Positions 49,272-58,341 of a stretch of 64,000 nucleotides of DNA are shown in pieces. Position 1 is the stretch's first letter, and every line of letters starts with the position of its first letter. A program made the position numbers and the translations under genes. Below the pieces are notes generated by a model. The model was not told the origin of the DNA, ran no database searches, and saw nothing but the letters and a program-made list of their open reading frames with translations. The stretch is taken from positions 3,036 through 67,035 of the forward strand of contig JBAROV010000167.1 in the NCBI GenBank assembly GCA_049642465.1. Reading direction: 5' to 3'. This stretch comes from CAWDPQ01 sp049642465 (GTDB lineage Bacteria; Acidobacteriota; Vicinamibacteria; Vicinamibacterales; 2-12-FULL-66-21).

Positions 49272-52226
49272 ATGTCTCCTCGCGACGCAGTCGGCCTCGA
49301 GCGGCGCCCGCAGATGATGTGGGCGATTGCGGCGATAGTCGCGCTGACGCTTGCCTGCACGGCGCTGCAAATCGCGCGCGTGCTGCCCTACCTCTGGCCG
49401 GCAGGCGACGGCATCCACTTCGCCGGTGCTCCGCCGGCTGACACGCCACTTCCTGCCCGACCGGTTCGGCCAGACCCGGACCTCGCCTCGCCGCCTCTCA
49501 TCGACGTTGTCGCCGCCGGGAGCCCGGCCGATCGCGCGGGGATGAGGGCGGGCGATCGCGTGCTCGAACTTCGACATGGCGCCACCGACCGATCCATCAA
49601 TCTGGCAACGTTGTCCCAGGCCAATTCGGGTGGGCGGCTTGACGTCTGGCGTCAGATGTACTGGCTCGGCGTGCGAGGCCCACTCGAGTGGGCGACCGTT
49701 GCTCCCAGTGGCGATTCACGGATCGTTCTCGAGCGCCCTCCTGCGTGGGATGCGATGGCGTCCAGAGGATGGGCACGACTGCACCTGGGCGACCTCTTTC
49801 AGTCGCTGGTGTTCAGCGGGGCCGCGCTCGTGCTCCTGGTACTTCGAAGTCGGGACTTGACCGCCTGGCTGTCGGTGCTCGCGTTGGCATTGACTGCCGT
49901 CAGCGGAGGCGGACCGTTGCGCGGAGAGGAAGCGGTGATTCCAGCGGCCGGCCGGATCCTGACCGTCTACGCCTGGATGGCGGCTCCGCTTGCCTTTCCA
50001 GTCATCGCGCTGGCCATCCTCCACTTTCCCTCTCCCTCTCTCCTTGTCGTTCGCCACCCCTGGCTTCAGGCGATACCGTTCATCGCGGCGGCGCCGATGA
50101 TTGTGCCGTCGCTCGCGACGGCACTCTATCTTTGCGGCGTCACCTCGATGCGTGAGCTTGCCGTATGGGATGCGAACCACCCGGAGGTGTTCTACGCATC
50201 CGCGGCGGGGGCGATGGTGCTCAATCTGCTGGTGCTGATCGAAGGCGTGTTCCGATACCGATGGAACCACGACGCGAACGAGCGACGCCGAGTCCGAATG
50301 GCGCTCTACACGGCCGTCCCCGGAGTGCTCGCCTACACCGTGAAAGATGGCGCCTCAATCTTCGCGAGTGTGACCGATACGCCGGCCCCGATTTATTCGT
50401 GGCCGGTGCTCGCCATTCTGCAAATGTTCGTGCTGCTTCCCGCCTTCGGTCTCGTCTACGCCGTCGGAGTCGCGCGCGTGCTGGGCCCACGCACCGTCCT
50501 GCGCAGAAGTCTGCAATACGCGCTCGCAAGTCGCAGCTTGACGCTGCTCACGCTCATTCCATCCGCCGCGCTGATCTTTTCACTGCTGCGCGATCGCGAG
50601 CTGACCATTCGGGAAGTCGTAACCGGAAGCTCCGGTGTATATGTCGCCCTCATTGCGGCGTCAGTGGCCGCCTTTCGCTATCGTGAACGTGCTCGGCTGT
50701 GGCTCGACCAGCGATTCTTCCGGGAGGAATACGACGCGCGCGAGATTCTGCTGTCGCTCGCGACCCGTGTTCGTTTCGAAACCGACCCAGCAGATCTCGC
50801 ATCCACGGTGGTTCAGCAGATCGATGCGGCGCTCCATCCTGAATCAGTGGCCATCCTCGTGAGCGGCATTGAGGAGGGACGCGTGACGCCGGTCAGCGTG
50901 CTTCACGGATCGGTCGAATCGCTGCCGCTCGAAGGCGGTCTGGCTTCCATGCTCCGGTGGTCGGACGAGCCGCTCGAGATCTTTCTGCGCGATCCACGAT
51001 CGCCGGCGCGTCGGTTGCCCGCCGTGGAACAGGAGTGGCTCGAGCGAAGCGCGACCGTCCTGCTCGTCCCTGTACTTGGCCAGGATCGCGCACTGATTGC
51101 CATCATCGCCCTGGGCGCGCGGCTGTCCGAGGAAGCCTACACAGATGAGGACCGTCAGCTCCTGGCTGGCATTGCCGCGCAAATGGCGCTTGGCTTCGAC
51201 GTCGCACGACTGCGCCGGCCGCAGCTTTCGATCGCGTCGAGCGACACGACGCGCGTGTTCTCCCCGGCGCCGCCGATGCACGAGTGCCCTCGATGCGGTC
51301 GCTGTGAGGACGCAAGTGTCGACGTTTGTCCCGCGGACGGATCGACGATGCGATCGGTTCCAGCCGTACCGAGGGTGATTGACAACAAGTATCGACTCGA
51401 CCAGCTGCTCGGACGAGGAGGAATGGGGGCCGTCTATCGAGCCCGTGACATGCGGCTCGATCGGCTGGTCGCCCTCAAGGTCGTGCGTGCGGAGCTTCTG
51501 GGCGACCCGGAGGCGCGCGGCCGGTTCAGACGCGAAGCGCAGATTGTGGCGCGCCTCCATCACCCTTCCATCGTGGCCATCTATGACTACGGCACGTTCG
51601 CCGATGGCGGCGCGTATCTCGTGATGGAGCTCGTACGCGGTGAAGATCTCCGGCGCGTTTTGCTGAGAGAAGGACGTCTCGACCCGATGCGGGCGGCGAA
51701 AATTCTGACGAACGTCTGCGGCGCCATCGAGGCTGCACACCGCGAAGGCGTGCTGCATCGCGACTTGAAGCCGGAGAACATCTTGCTGCCAGGAAACGAA
51801 ACGGACGTCAAGGTGCTCGATTTCGGCGTGGCGAAACTGATCGCAGAGGATCGGTCACCGGAGGATTCTGCCGATCGTGCCTCAGCGGATCCCACCGCGA
51901 TCCGGACAACGGCGGGAATGATCGTCGGCACACCGGCTTATATGGCACCGGAACAGCTGCAAGCCGCGTCCACGGACGCGCGAACCGACGTCTTCAGTCT
52001 GGGCGTGATTGCTTACGAGATGTTTTCCGGGAGGCTGCCGTTCGGCCGCGGAACGCTGGCCGAGGTGATGCTCGCCCAATCGCGCGGCGTTCCGCCGCTC
52101 TCGTCGGATGACGTATCAGCAGCGGTGGAGCGGGCCGTACGGGCGGCGCTTGAACTCGACGCCGATCGGCGCCCCGGGACGCCCCAGGCGTTCGCACACC
52201 TGCTCAACGCCGCGATGGCCATGTAA
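49272..52226 (+). CDS. Membrane sensor Ser/Thr protein kinase: PDZ - 7TM - GAF-like - zinc ribbon - kinase
   Basis: A 984-residue protein. Order: TM helix 14-36; PDZ-like segment 75-140 (VVAAGSPADRAGMRAGDRVLEL), likely periplasmic; about seven helices at 172-465; GAF-like region about 480-650 (PESVAILVSGIEEGRVTPVSVL); zinc ribbon CPRCGRCEDASVDVCPADG near 670; and a Hanks-type kinase at 702-980. Kinase motifs are complete: LGRGGMGAVY, VALKVV, HRDLKPEN near 829, DFGVAKL near 849, GTPAYMAPEQL and DVFSLGVIAYE. The kinase is C-terminal, opposite to most bacterial STKs with C-terminal sensors. It may couple a periplasmic or membrane signal to protein phosphorylation. It follows the esterase by 17 bp. 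Confidence 0.88.
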   Translation: MSPRDAVGLERRPQMMWAIAAIVALTLACTALQIARVLPYLWPAGDGIHFAGAPPADTPLPARPVRPDPDLASPPLIDVVAAGSPADRAGMRAGDRVLELRHGATDRSINLATLSQANSGGRLDVWRQMYWLGVRGPLEWATVAPSGDSRIVLERPPAWDAMASRGWARLHLGDLFQSLVFSGAALVLLVLRSRDLTAWLSVLALALTAVSGGGPLRGEEAVIPAAGRILTVYAWMAAPLAFPVIALAILHFPSPSLLVVRHPWLQAIPFIAAAPMIVPSLATALYLCGVTSMRELAVWDANHPEVFYASAAGAMVLNLLVLIEGVFRYRWNHDANERRRVRMALYTAVPGVLAYTVKDGASIFASVTDTPAPIYSWPVLAILQMFVLLPAFGLVYAVGVARVLGPRTVLRRSLQYALASRSLTLLTLIPSAALIFSLLRDRELTIREVVTGSSGVYVALIAASVAAFRYRERARLWLDQRFFREEYDAREILLSLATRVRFETDPADLASTVVQQIDAALHPESVAILVSGIEEGRVTPVSVLHGSVESLPLEGGLASMLRWSDEPLEIFLRDPRSPARRLPAVEQEWLERSATVLLVPVLGQDRALIAIIALGARLSEEAYTDEDRQLLAGIAAQMALGFDVARLRRPQLSIASSDTTRVFSPAPPMHECPRCGRCEDASVDVCPADGSTMRSVPAVPRVIDNKYRLDQLLGRGGMGAVYRARDMRLDRLVALKVVRAELLGDPEARGRFRREAQIVARLHHPSIVAIYDYGTFADGGAYLVMELVRGEDLRRVLLREGRLDPMRAAKILTNVCGAIEAAHREGVLHRDLKPENILLPGNETDVKVLDFGVAKLIAEDRSPEDSADRASADPTAIRTTAGMIVGTPAYMAPEQLQAASTDARTDVFSLGVIAYEMFSGRLPFGRGTLAEVMLAQSRGVPPLSSDDVSAAVERAVRAALELDADRRPGTPQAFAHLLNAAMAM

Positions 52227-52245
52227 CCCGGGAACGTGAATCTGC

Positions 52246-52497
52246 TTATCGGGCAGCCAGCCGCTTGTCGATCTCGGCGATAGCGGCCTCGATCTGCTTC
52301 TTCCGGACCGGGTGCGTCGTGCTGCTGCCCTGTCGCTCGAGCTCGGCTTTGGCGAGCCGCAGCGATTCGATCTCGCGCACGCGATCCGGATCCGCCGGGG
52401 CGGCGCCGCTTCGGCGCTTCCGTTCGGCTTCCCGCTCTTCCATCTGTTCCTGAATTCTCGCGTCCGCGTCTACCAGGCCTTCTCCGGAATCGCCCAT
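52246..52497 (-). CDS. Small charged coiled-coil hypothetical protein
   Basis: An 83-residue protein with strong helical character: DARIQEQMEEREAERKRR, a Pro-rich turn (AAPADPD), then RVREIESLRLAKAELERQG and RKKQIEAAIAEIDKRLAAR. It looks like a helical hairpin or coiled coil with about one third charged residues. No family is recognised. It lies between the kinase and lhr genes, convergent with the first and divergent from the second. Composition could also arise by chance in GC-rich DNA, so confidence is moderate. Confidence 0.5.
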   Translation of the reverse strand: MGDSGEGLVDADARIQEQMEEREAERKRRSGAAPADPDRVREIESLRLAKAELERQGSSTTHPVRKKQIEAAIAEIDKRLAAR

Positions 52498-52559
52498 ATA
52501 CGATGCGTCTTGTCCTTTTGATGGCGCGGTTGCCCGCGCTGCCTATACACAAAGGTACA

Positions 52560-55500
52560 ATGAAATGCGTGACTCGCGGCGATGTTTTGCGCCTCTTCCG
52601 TCCCGCCGTGGCGGACTGGTTCACGGGCTCCTTCGAGAAACCCACGCCTCCTCAGGAAGAGGGGTGGCCCGCTATTGCACGTGGTGAATCGACGCTCATC
52701 CTCGCGCCAACCGGCAGCGGCAAAACTCTCACGGCGTTCTTGTGGTGCATCAATCGCCTGATGTTCGATCCGCCGCCAGAGGCGGACCAGAGATGCCGCG
52801 TTCTCTATATTTCTCCGCTCAAGGCCCTCGCCGTTGATATCGAACGCAATCTCCGCGCTCCACTGGCCGGCATTGCCCATCGAGCCTCCGCACGCGGGGA
52901 CGAGCACTACTTACCCGTGGTGGCGATTCGAACAGGCGACACTCCGGCGGCGGAACGCGCGAGATTTCAACGAGACCCTTCCGACATCCTGATCACGACA
53001 CCGGAATCGCTCTATCTGCTCCTGACGTCGAACGCGCGTCAGGCTCTGCGCTCGATTGACACCGTCATCATCGACGAAATCCACGCGCTCGTTCCGACCA
53101 AGCGCGGTGCACACCTGGCGCTGTCGTTGGAACGTCTCGAAGTACTGACCGAGGGCAGATCCGTTCAGCGGATCGGCCTTTCCGCCACCCAACGTCCGCT
53201 GGACGAGGTCGCGCGTTTTCTGGGGGGCACCGCGCCGGCGGCCCGAGCGAGGCGCCGGAGGGAAGCGCCGGAGGCGCCGCCGAGCGAGAGCGAGCGGGGG
53301 TGCCCGCCTCTGCTGGTCGCACCCGAGACCAGCGACCAGCTACGGCGAGGTCTCGCCGTAGCACGCATGAGTCGTTCGCGCGCGGAGGCGGAGGGCCCCG
53401 CGAGCCCTGAGGAAAGCAGACTGACCGCTGGTAATCCAGACGAGGCCATCCAGCACGAATTCGGGTCCGGAAACGTCAACGCGTTCCGACCCGTGACGCT
53501 CGTTGATACGTCGGCCAGGAAGCGCCTGGAACTCAAAATCGAAGTCCCTGTCGAAGACATGGCGACCCTTCAACAGACTCAGGGTCGTCCCGAGCCCGGC
53601 CGAGGGACGAAGATCGGCCAGGCCGACGATATTCCCAGCGGACCGGCATCGCAGGGGGCTGTGCGCAGCTCTATCTGGAGCGCTATCCATCCCCGGCTGC
53701 TGGAACTCGTCAGGTCTCATCAGTCAACGCTCATCTTCGTGAACAGCCGGAGAATCGCGGAGCGGCTCGCATCGGCGCTCAACGAGTTGGCCGGCGAGGT
53801 GCTCGTTCGGTCGCACCATGGATCGCTCGCGCGCGCCCAGCGCATCGAGGTTGAGGATCGGCTCAAGGCCGGACAGCTTCGCGGTCTGGTCGCGACCTCG
53901 TCGCTCGAGCTTGGCATCGACATGGGCGCTATCGACCTGGTCATCCAGATCGAAGCGCCACCTTCGGTTGCGAGTGGTTTGCAGCGCATCGGCCGGGCCG
54001 GGCACACCATTGACGCAGCCAGTCAGGGGATCATCGTCCCGAAGTTTCGCGGTGATCTCGTTGCGTGTGCCGCGGTGACGCGGGCGATGCACGACGGACG
54101 CATCGAGGCAAGCCGCTATCCGCGCAATCCTCTGGACGTACTCTCCCAGCAGATCGTGGCCATGGTGGCGCTCGACGACTGGAACGTAGACGACCTCTAC
54201 GCCATCATTCGCCGCGCTGCCCCGTTTGCAGATCTGAGCCGCACGATCTTCGAAGGCGTGCTCGACATGCTGTCGGGTCGGTACCCCTCGGACGATTTTG
54301 CGGATCTCCGGCCACGATTGACATGGGATCGCCTGAAAAACCGCGTCAGCGCCCGGGAAGGTGCGAGACGTGTCGCCGTGATCAATGGGGGCACGATCCC
54401 CGATCGCGGCCTCTACGGCGTCTTCCTCATCGGCGAGCGCGGACCGGGTGCCCGCGTTGGTGAACTCGACGAGGAAATGGTCTTCGAAAGCCGCGTCGGC
54501 GAGACGTTCCTGCTCGGCGCATCGACGTGGCGTATCGAGCAAATCACGCACGATCGCGTGTTGGTTTCCCCCGCACCGGGCGAGCCGGGCAAGATGCCGT
54601 TCTGGAAAGCGGACGCTGCTGGCCGTCCGCTTGAACTCGGTCGCTATATCGGCGAGATGGTGCGTACGCTGCGGCAGATTCCCCCGCCCGCCGCAGTGGA
54701 ACGGCTGATGCGCCACCACGATCTGGACCAGCAGGCGGCCGAAAACCTCGTGCGTTATCTGAGCGATCAGCAGGCGGCGGCCGGAACCGTTCCAGACGAC
54801 CGCACGATTCTCATCGAACGCTGCCGCGACGAGCTTGGCGACTGGCGGATCTGCGTACTCACGCCGTTTGGCGGTCGCATCCATGCGCCATGGGCGATGG
54901 CCGTCGTCGAGCGCGCCAAAGCCCAGACCGGTCTCGACGTGGAGACCATGTGGACCGACGATGGGTTTGTCGTGCGGTTTCCGGAGACGGACGATCCACC
55001 CGACACCAACCTGATGATCCCCTCGTCGGACGAGGTGGAATCGCTCGTACTGCGGCAACTCGGCGGCACCGCGCTCTTTGCAGCGAAGTTCCGTGAAGCC
55101 GCCGGCCGTGCGCTGCTCCTTCCCAAACGCCGTCCCGGCGGACGAAGTCCTCTCTGGCAGCAGCGCAAGCGTGCGGCAGACCTGCTCGCCGTCGCGGCGC
55201 GCTTTGGATCCTTTCCGATGCTGCTCGAAGCGTATCGGGAGTGCTTCCGAGACGTGTTCGATATGCCGTCGCTCATCGCAACCCTTCGGCGCATAGAGAT
55301 GCGCGAGGTCAAGACCGTCACCGTGGATTCGGCGATGCCCTCGCCGTTTGCCTCGGCTCTGCTCTTCACCTACGTGGCGAATTACCTGTACGACGGCGAT
55401 GCGCCGCTCGCCGAACGTCGCGCACAAGCGCTCGCGATCGATCAGTCCCAACTCAGGGAATTGCTCGGCGAGGCGGAGCTGCGCGAATTGCTCGACGCTG

Positions 55501-57422
55501 ACGCGCTTGCTGACGTTGACGCGCAACTGCAGCAGCTCGATCCGGATCACCGCGCGAAGAGCCTCGATGGGGTTCACGATCTGCTGCTTCGCTGCGGCGA
55601 CCTGACGGCTGGGGAAATCGACGCGCGCTCGCGGCTCGACGGCGCAACAGCCGCAGCGGAACTGGTCCGGATGCGGCGCGCGATCCCGCTCCCGATCGCC
55701 GGGGAATCGCGCTTCGTACCGGTGGAGTACGCCGGTCGCTATCGCGACGCGCTTGGCGTGCCGCTGCCGCCGGGATTGCCGGAGTCTCTGCTTGGATCTT
55801 CTCCCCACGCCGCCGAAGATCTCGCCCGTCGATACTCACGCACGCACGGCCCATTCACGACGGCAGATTTCGCGCGACGTTATGGCCTGGGCCACTCGAC
55901 GGCCGAGTCGCTGCTCAAGGAACTCGCCGCATCCCTCCGTCTGCTCGAGGGAGAGTTCAGACCCGGGGGTTCGGGGCGCGAATGGTGCGACCCCGATGTC
56001 CTGCAAACCGTGCGACGGCGCTCGCTGGCGAAACTGCGTAAGCAGGTTGAGCCGGTCGAGCCGGCTGTGCTCGGTCGACTGCTGACGACATGGCAGGGGG
56101 TTGTGAGACGTCGCTCCGGTCTGGATGCCCTGCTTGATGCGATCGACAATCTGCAGGGCGCACCATTACCCGCGTCCATCTTCGAAACTGAGATTTTGGC
56201 GGCGAGGGTCGAGCACTACAATCCTTCGGATCTGGACACGCTCACGGCCGCCGGCGAAGTGCTTTGGTGTGGGCTCGAACCGCTCGGGGAACGCGACGGC
56301 CGTCTCGCCTTGTATCTCACCGATCAGGTGTCGCGGCTTCGGCGGCCAGTGTCGTTTACGGATCTCGACGCGCGGGAGCAGGCGATCCTCGCGCACCTCG
56401 CGGAACATGGCGCTTCGTTCTTTCCGGCGCTTCATGACGCGGCCGGCGGCGGATATCCAGGTGAAACTGTCGATGCGACTTGGAACCTCGTCTGGAAGGG
56501 TGCTATTACCAACGACACGTTCCATGCGCTGCGTGCGTTCACCAGACCGCCAGAGCGACGACGAAAGCGCCCGCTGCCCGCAGGACTGCCGCCCGGCGGG
56601 CTGAGCCAGTCCACAACCGGATCCACGCCACGACCTCGCCCTGGGCAGATATTCCGTAGCCGTCGCTCGACTCCGCCCACGACGGAGGGACGCTGGTCGC
56701 TCCTTGGTGCGCGCATGGCGCCAGATGTCACAGCCACCGAATGGTCTACCGCCGTCGCGCAGCAGTTGCTGTCACGGTATGGCGTGATGACGCGCGACGT
56801 TGCGGCGGCCGAAGGCATCGCGGGCGGATTCAGTGCGGTCTATGACGTGCTGAAAGCCATGGAAGACACCGGGCGCATTCGACGGGGCTACTTCGTCGCC
56901 GCGGTGGGCGCCACGCAGTTCGCGTTGCCGCCGGCGCTCGATTTGCTGCGATCGCTGACGGAACCGCCAGACGAACCGGAAGTGGTTGTTCTCGCCGCGA
57001 CGGATCCGGCAAACCCCTACGGCGCCATCCTTGGCTGGCCCGCAGGCGCGGACCAGAGCGAGGGCGGACGCGGCCCGACGCGAACAGTAGGGTCACTGGT
57101 GATTCTGATCAACGGCGCTCTCGCCGCCTACATCAGCCGCGGCGGTCGGCAACTACAGGCGTTTCTACCAGAGGATGAACCGGCTCGCTCAACCGTCGGT
57201 CATGCACTGGCCGATCGACTGGCGGGTCTTGGGCTGCTGATCGGGGAGATCAACGGCGTCCCCGCGGAGGAACATCAGCTGGCTCGCTTCCTCATTGATG
57301 CGGGGTTCAGCCCATCGGCAATGGGATTCCACGTACGACGCGGCGTATCGCGATCTGCGGCCGTCAACACCGACATCAACGCCGCGCCGCCTGCAGCCAC
57401 AGGGCGCCAGCGAAATGCCTGA
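52560..57422 (+). CDS. lhr: Lhr-family large ATP-dependent helicase with an in-frame repeat insertion
   Basis: A 1620-residue superfamily 2 helicase of the long Lhr type. The helicase core has APTGSGKT at 49-56, TTPESLYLLL, DEIHAL near 172, SATQRPLDEVARFLGG near 210, LIFVNSRRIAERLA and LGIDMGAIDLVIQ, HRIGRAGH-like (LQRIGRAGH). Winged-helix, Lhr-WH and large C-terminal domains follow to the end. Between FLGG (about 222) and RPVTLVD (about 309) lie about 85 extra residues (RARRRREAPEAPPSESERG and onward) encoded by a GC-rich, palindrome-bearing repeat. ATG 52560 has AAAGG 5 bases upstream; an ATG at 52503 is an alternative. It overlaps the nei-like start by 8 bases, linking two DNA-repair genes. 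Confidence 0.9.
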   Translation: MKCVTRGDVLRLFRPAVADWFTGSFEKPTPPQEEGWPAIARGESTLILAPTGSGKTLTAFLWCINRLMFDPPPEADQRCRVLYISPLKALAVDIERNLRAPLAGIAHRASARGDEHYLPVVAIRTGDTPAAERARFQRDPSDILITTPESLYLLLTSNARQALRSIDTVIIDEIHALVPTKRGAHLALSLERLEVLTEGRSVQRIGLSATQRPLDEVARFLGGTAPAARARRRREAPEAPPSESERGCPPLLVAPETSDQLRRGLAVARMSRSRAEAEGPASPEESRLTAGNPDEAIQHEFGSGNVNAFRPVTLVDTSARKRLELKIEVPVEDMATLQQTQGRPEPGRGTKIGQADDIPSGPASQGAVRSSIWSAIHPRLLELVRSHQSTLIFVNSRRIAERLASALNELAGEVLVRSHHGSLARAQRIEVEDRLKAGQLRGLVATSSLELGIDMGAIDLVIQIEAPPSVASGLQRIGRAGHTIDAASQGIIVPKFRGDLVACAAVTRAMHDGRIEASRYPRNPLDVLSQQIVAMVALDDWNVDDLYAIIRRAAPFADLSRTIFEGVLDMLSGRYPSDDFADLRPRLTWDRLKNRVSAREGARRVAVINGGTIPDRGLYGVFLIGERGPGARVGELDEEMVFESRVGETFLLGASTWRIEQITHDRVLVSPAPGEPGKMPFWKADAAGRPLELGRYIGEMVRTLRQIPPPAAVERLMRHHDLDQQAAENLVRYLSDQQAAAGTVPDDRTILIERCRDELGDWRICVLTPFGGRIHAPWAMAVVERAKAQTGLDVETMWTDDGFVVRFPETDDPPDTNLMIPSSDEVESLVLRQLGGTALFAAKFREAAGRALLLPKRRPGGRSPLWQQRKRAADLLAVAARFGSFPMLLEAYRECFRDVFDMPSLIATLRRIEMREVKTVTVDSAMPSPFASALLFTYVANYLYDGDAPLAERRAQALAIDQSQLRELLGEAELRELLDADALADVDAQLQQLDPDHRAKSLDGVHDLLLRCGDLTAGEIDARSRLDGATAAAELVRMRRAIPLPIAGESRFVPVEYAGRYRDALGVPLPPGLPESLLGSSPHAAEDLARRYSRTHGPFTTADFARRYGLGHSTAESLLKELAASLRLLEGEFRPGGSGREWCDPDVLQTVRRRSLAKLRKQVEPVEPAVLGRLLTTWQGVVRRRSGLDALLDAIDNLQGAPLPASIFETEILAARVEHYNPSDLDTLTAAGEVLWCGLEPLGERDGRLALYLTDQVSRLRRPVSFTDLDAREQAILAHLAEHGASFFPALHDAAGGGYPGETVDATWNLVWKGAITNDTFHALRAFTRPPERRRKRPLPAGLPPGGLSQSTTGSTPRPRPGQIFRSRRSTPPTTEGRWSLLGARMAPDVTATEWSTAVAQQLLSRYGVMTRDVAAAEGIAGGFSAVYDVLKAMEDTGRIRRGYFVAAVGATQFALPPALDLLRSLTEPPDEPEVVVLAATDPANPYGAILGWPAGADQSEGGRGPTRTVGSLVILINGALAAYISRGGRQLQAFLPEDEPARSTVGHALADRLAGLGLLIGEINGVPAEEHQLARFLIDAGFSPSAMGFHVRRGVSRSAAVNTDINAAPPAATGRQRNA
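53240..53361 (+). repeat. Repeat element (copy B) inside lhr, with nested palindromes
   Basis: CCGGAGGGAAGCGCCG at 53255-53270 and its surroundings (GGCCCGAGCGAGG before, GCGGGGGTGCCC after) match the reverse complement of the intergenic repeat at 20941-21025. Downstream are GCTGGTCGC (53312-53320) facing GCGACCAGC (53332-53340), and CTACGGCGAG (53340-53349) facing CTCGCCGTAG (53352-53361). The reading frame stays open throughout, giving a low-complexity insert in the helicase. Confidence 0.65.
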
Positions 57423-58251
57423 AGGGGACACGATCTTTCGTGCCGCGCGGACCTTGAACCGGGCACTCGCCGGCAAGACAATCGTGCGATTCGAGTCGGC
57501 GCTGCCGGCGCTCACACGCGTGCCCGAAGACGCCCCGATCACGGGGCGCACTGTAGACAGCGTCAGCTCCATGGGCAAACACCTCCTCATGCGGTTGTCC
57601 GACGCGCTCGTCCTGCGGACACACCTGCGGATGAACGGGAGCTGGCACATCTACCGCCCCGGCGAGCGATGGCAACGTCCTCGTCGCGACATGCGCATCC
57701 TCCTCGCGACGGCGGATTTCGAAGCCGTCGGCTTCAATATTCCCGTCGCCGAGTTCATCGAGGAGCGGCATCTCCCGCGCCATAGGGAATTGCGAGAGCT
57801 TGGATCCGATCTGTTGTCCGAAGATTTCGACGAAGACGAAACCGTTGCCCGTATCCAGGCGCACCGGACCACGGCAATTGGCGACGTCCTCCTGAATCAG
57901 CGCGTGCTCGCCGGAATCGGCAATGTGTACAAGTCTGAAGTCCTCTTCGCTTGCCGGGTGAATCCTTTCCTGGCCGCCGGTTCACTCGACGCTGCGACCG
58001 TCCACATGCTCGTCAGAACGGCTCGAAAGTTTCTTCGCGCGAATGTCTCGACGGCTCTGCCGCCGATGACGACCTACGGCGGGTTCAGGCGCACGACAAG
58101 CCGTGATGACCCCTCGCAGCGGCTGTGGGTTTATCGCCGCGCGGGAAAGCCATGCCGTCGATGCGATACTCCGATTGCGACGCGCAAACGAGGGCCAGAC
58201 GCGAGGAGCACGTATTGGTGTCCAGGATGCCAGGGAAAGGGTTCAGATTAG
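57415..58251 (+). CDS. nei: Endonuclease VIII/Fpg-family DNA glycosylase
   Basis: A 278-residue base-excision-repair enzyme that removes oxidised bases and nicks the AP site. The N-terminus MPEGDTIFRAARTL carries the catalytic Pro2 and Glu3 after Met removal; PEGD(T) is Nei-like, while Fpg has PELPE. The helix-two-turn-helix contains VLLNQRVLAGIGNVYKSEVLF near 188. The C-terminal zinc finger CRRCDTPIATRKRGPDARSTYWCPGC supplies four cysteines. ATG 57415 is required to give the catalytic N-terminus. It overlaps the end of lhr by 8 bases; actinobacterial and acidobacterial genomes often pair these two genes. Its last codons merge into the GGTTCA repeat. Confidence 0.92.
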   Translation: MPEGDTIFRAARTLNRALAGKTIVRFESALPALTRVPEDAPITGRTVDSVSSMGKHLLMRLSDALVLRTHLRMNGSWHIYRPGERWQRPRRDMRILLATADFEAVGFNIPVAEFIEERHLPRHRELRELGSDLLSEDFDEDETVARIQAHRTTAIGDVLLNQRVLAGIGNVYKSEVLFACRVNPFLAAGSLDAATVHMLVRTARKFLRANVSTALPPMTTYGGFRRTTSRDDPSQRLWVYRRAGKPCRRCDTPIATRKRGPDARSTYWCPGCQGKGSD

Positions 58252-58326
58252 TTCAGAAGGGGTTCAATAGGTTCAATAGGTTCAATAGGTTCACTGGTTC
58301 AAAAGGTTCACAGGTTCAAAAGGTTC
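58239..58326 (+). repeat. GGTTCA tandem repeat at the 3' end of nei
   Basis: Starting within the last codons of nei (GGTTCAGATTAG includes the stop), the run reads GGTTCAATA three times, then GGTTCACT, GGTTCAAAA, GGTTCACA, GGTTCAAAA and GGTTCG. About nine units of 8-9 bp fill the gap up to the ribosome site of the next gene. It has no dyad symmetry. Confidence 0.75.
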
Positions 58327-58341
58327 GCCGAGGTGGATTGA

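Noticed and set aside
53724..55808. 694-codon minus-strand open frame within lhr
   Set aside because: Antisense shadow; the helicase frame is supported by motifs along its whole length.
58239..58326. Possible CRISPR array
   Set aside because: The units are only 8-9 bp, contiguous, without spacers or cas genes nearby.
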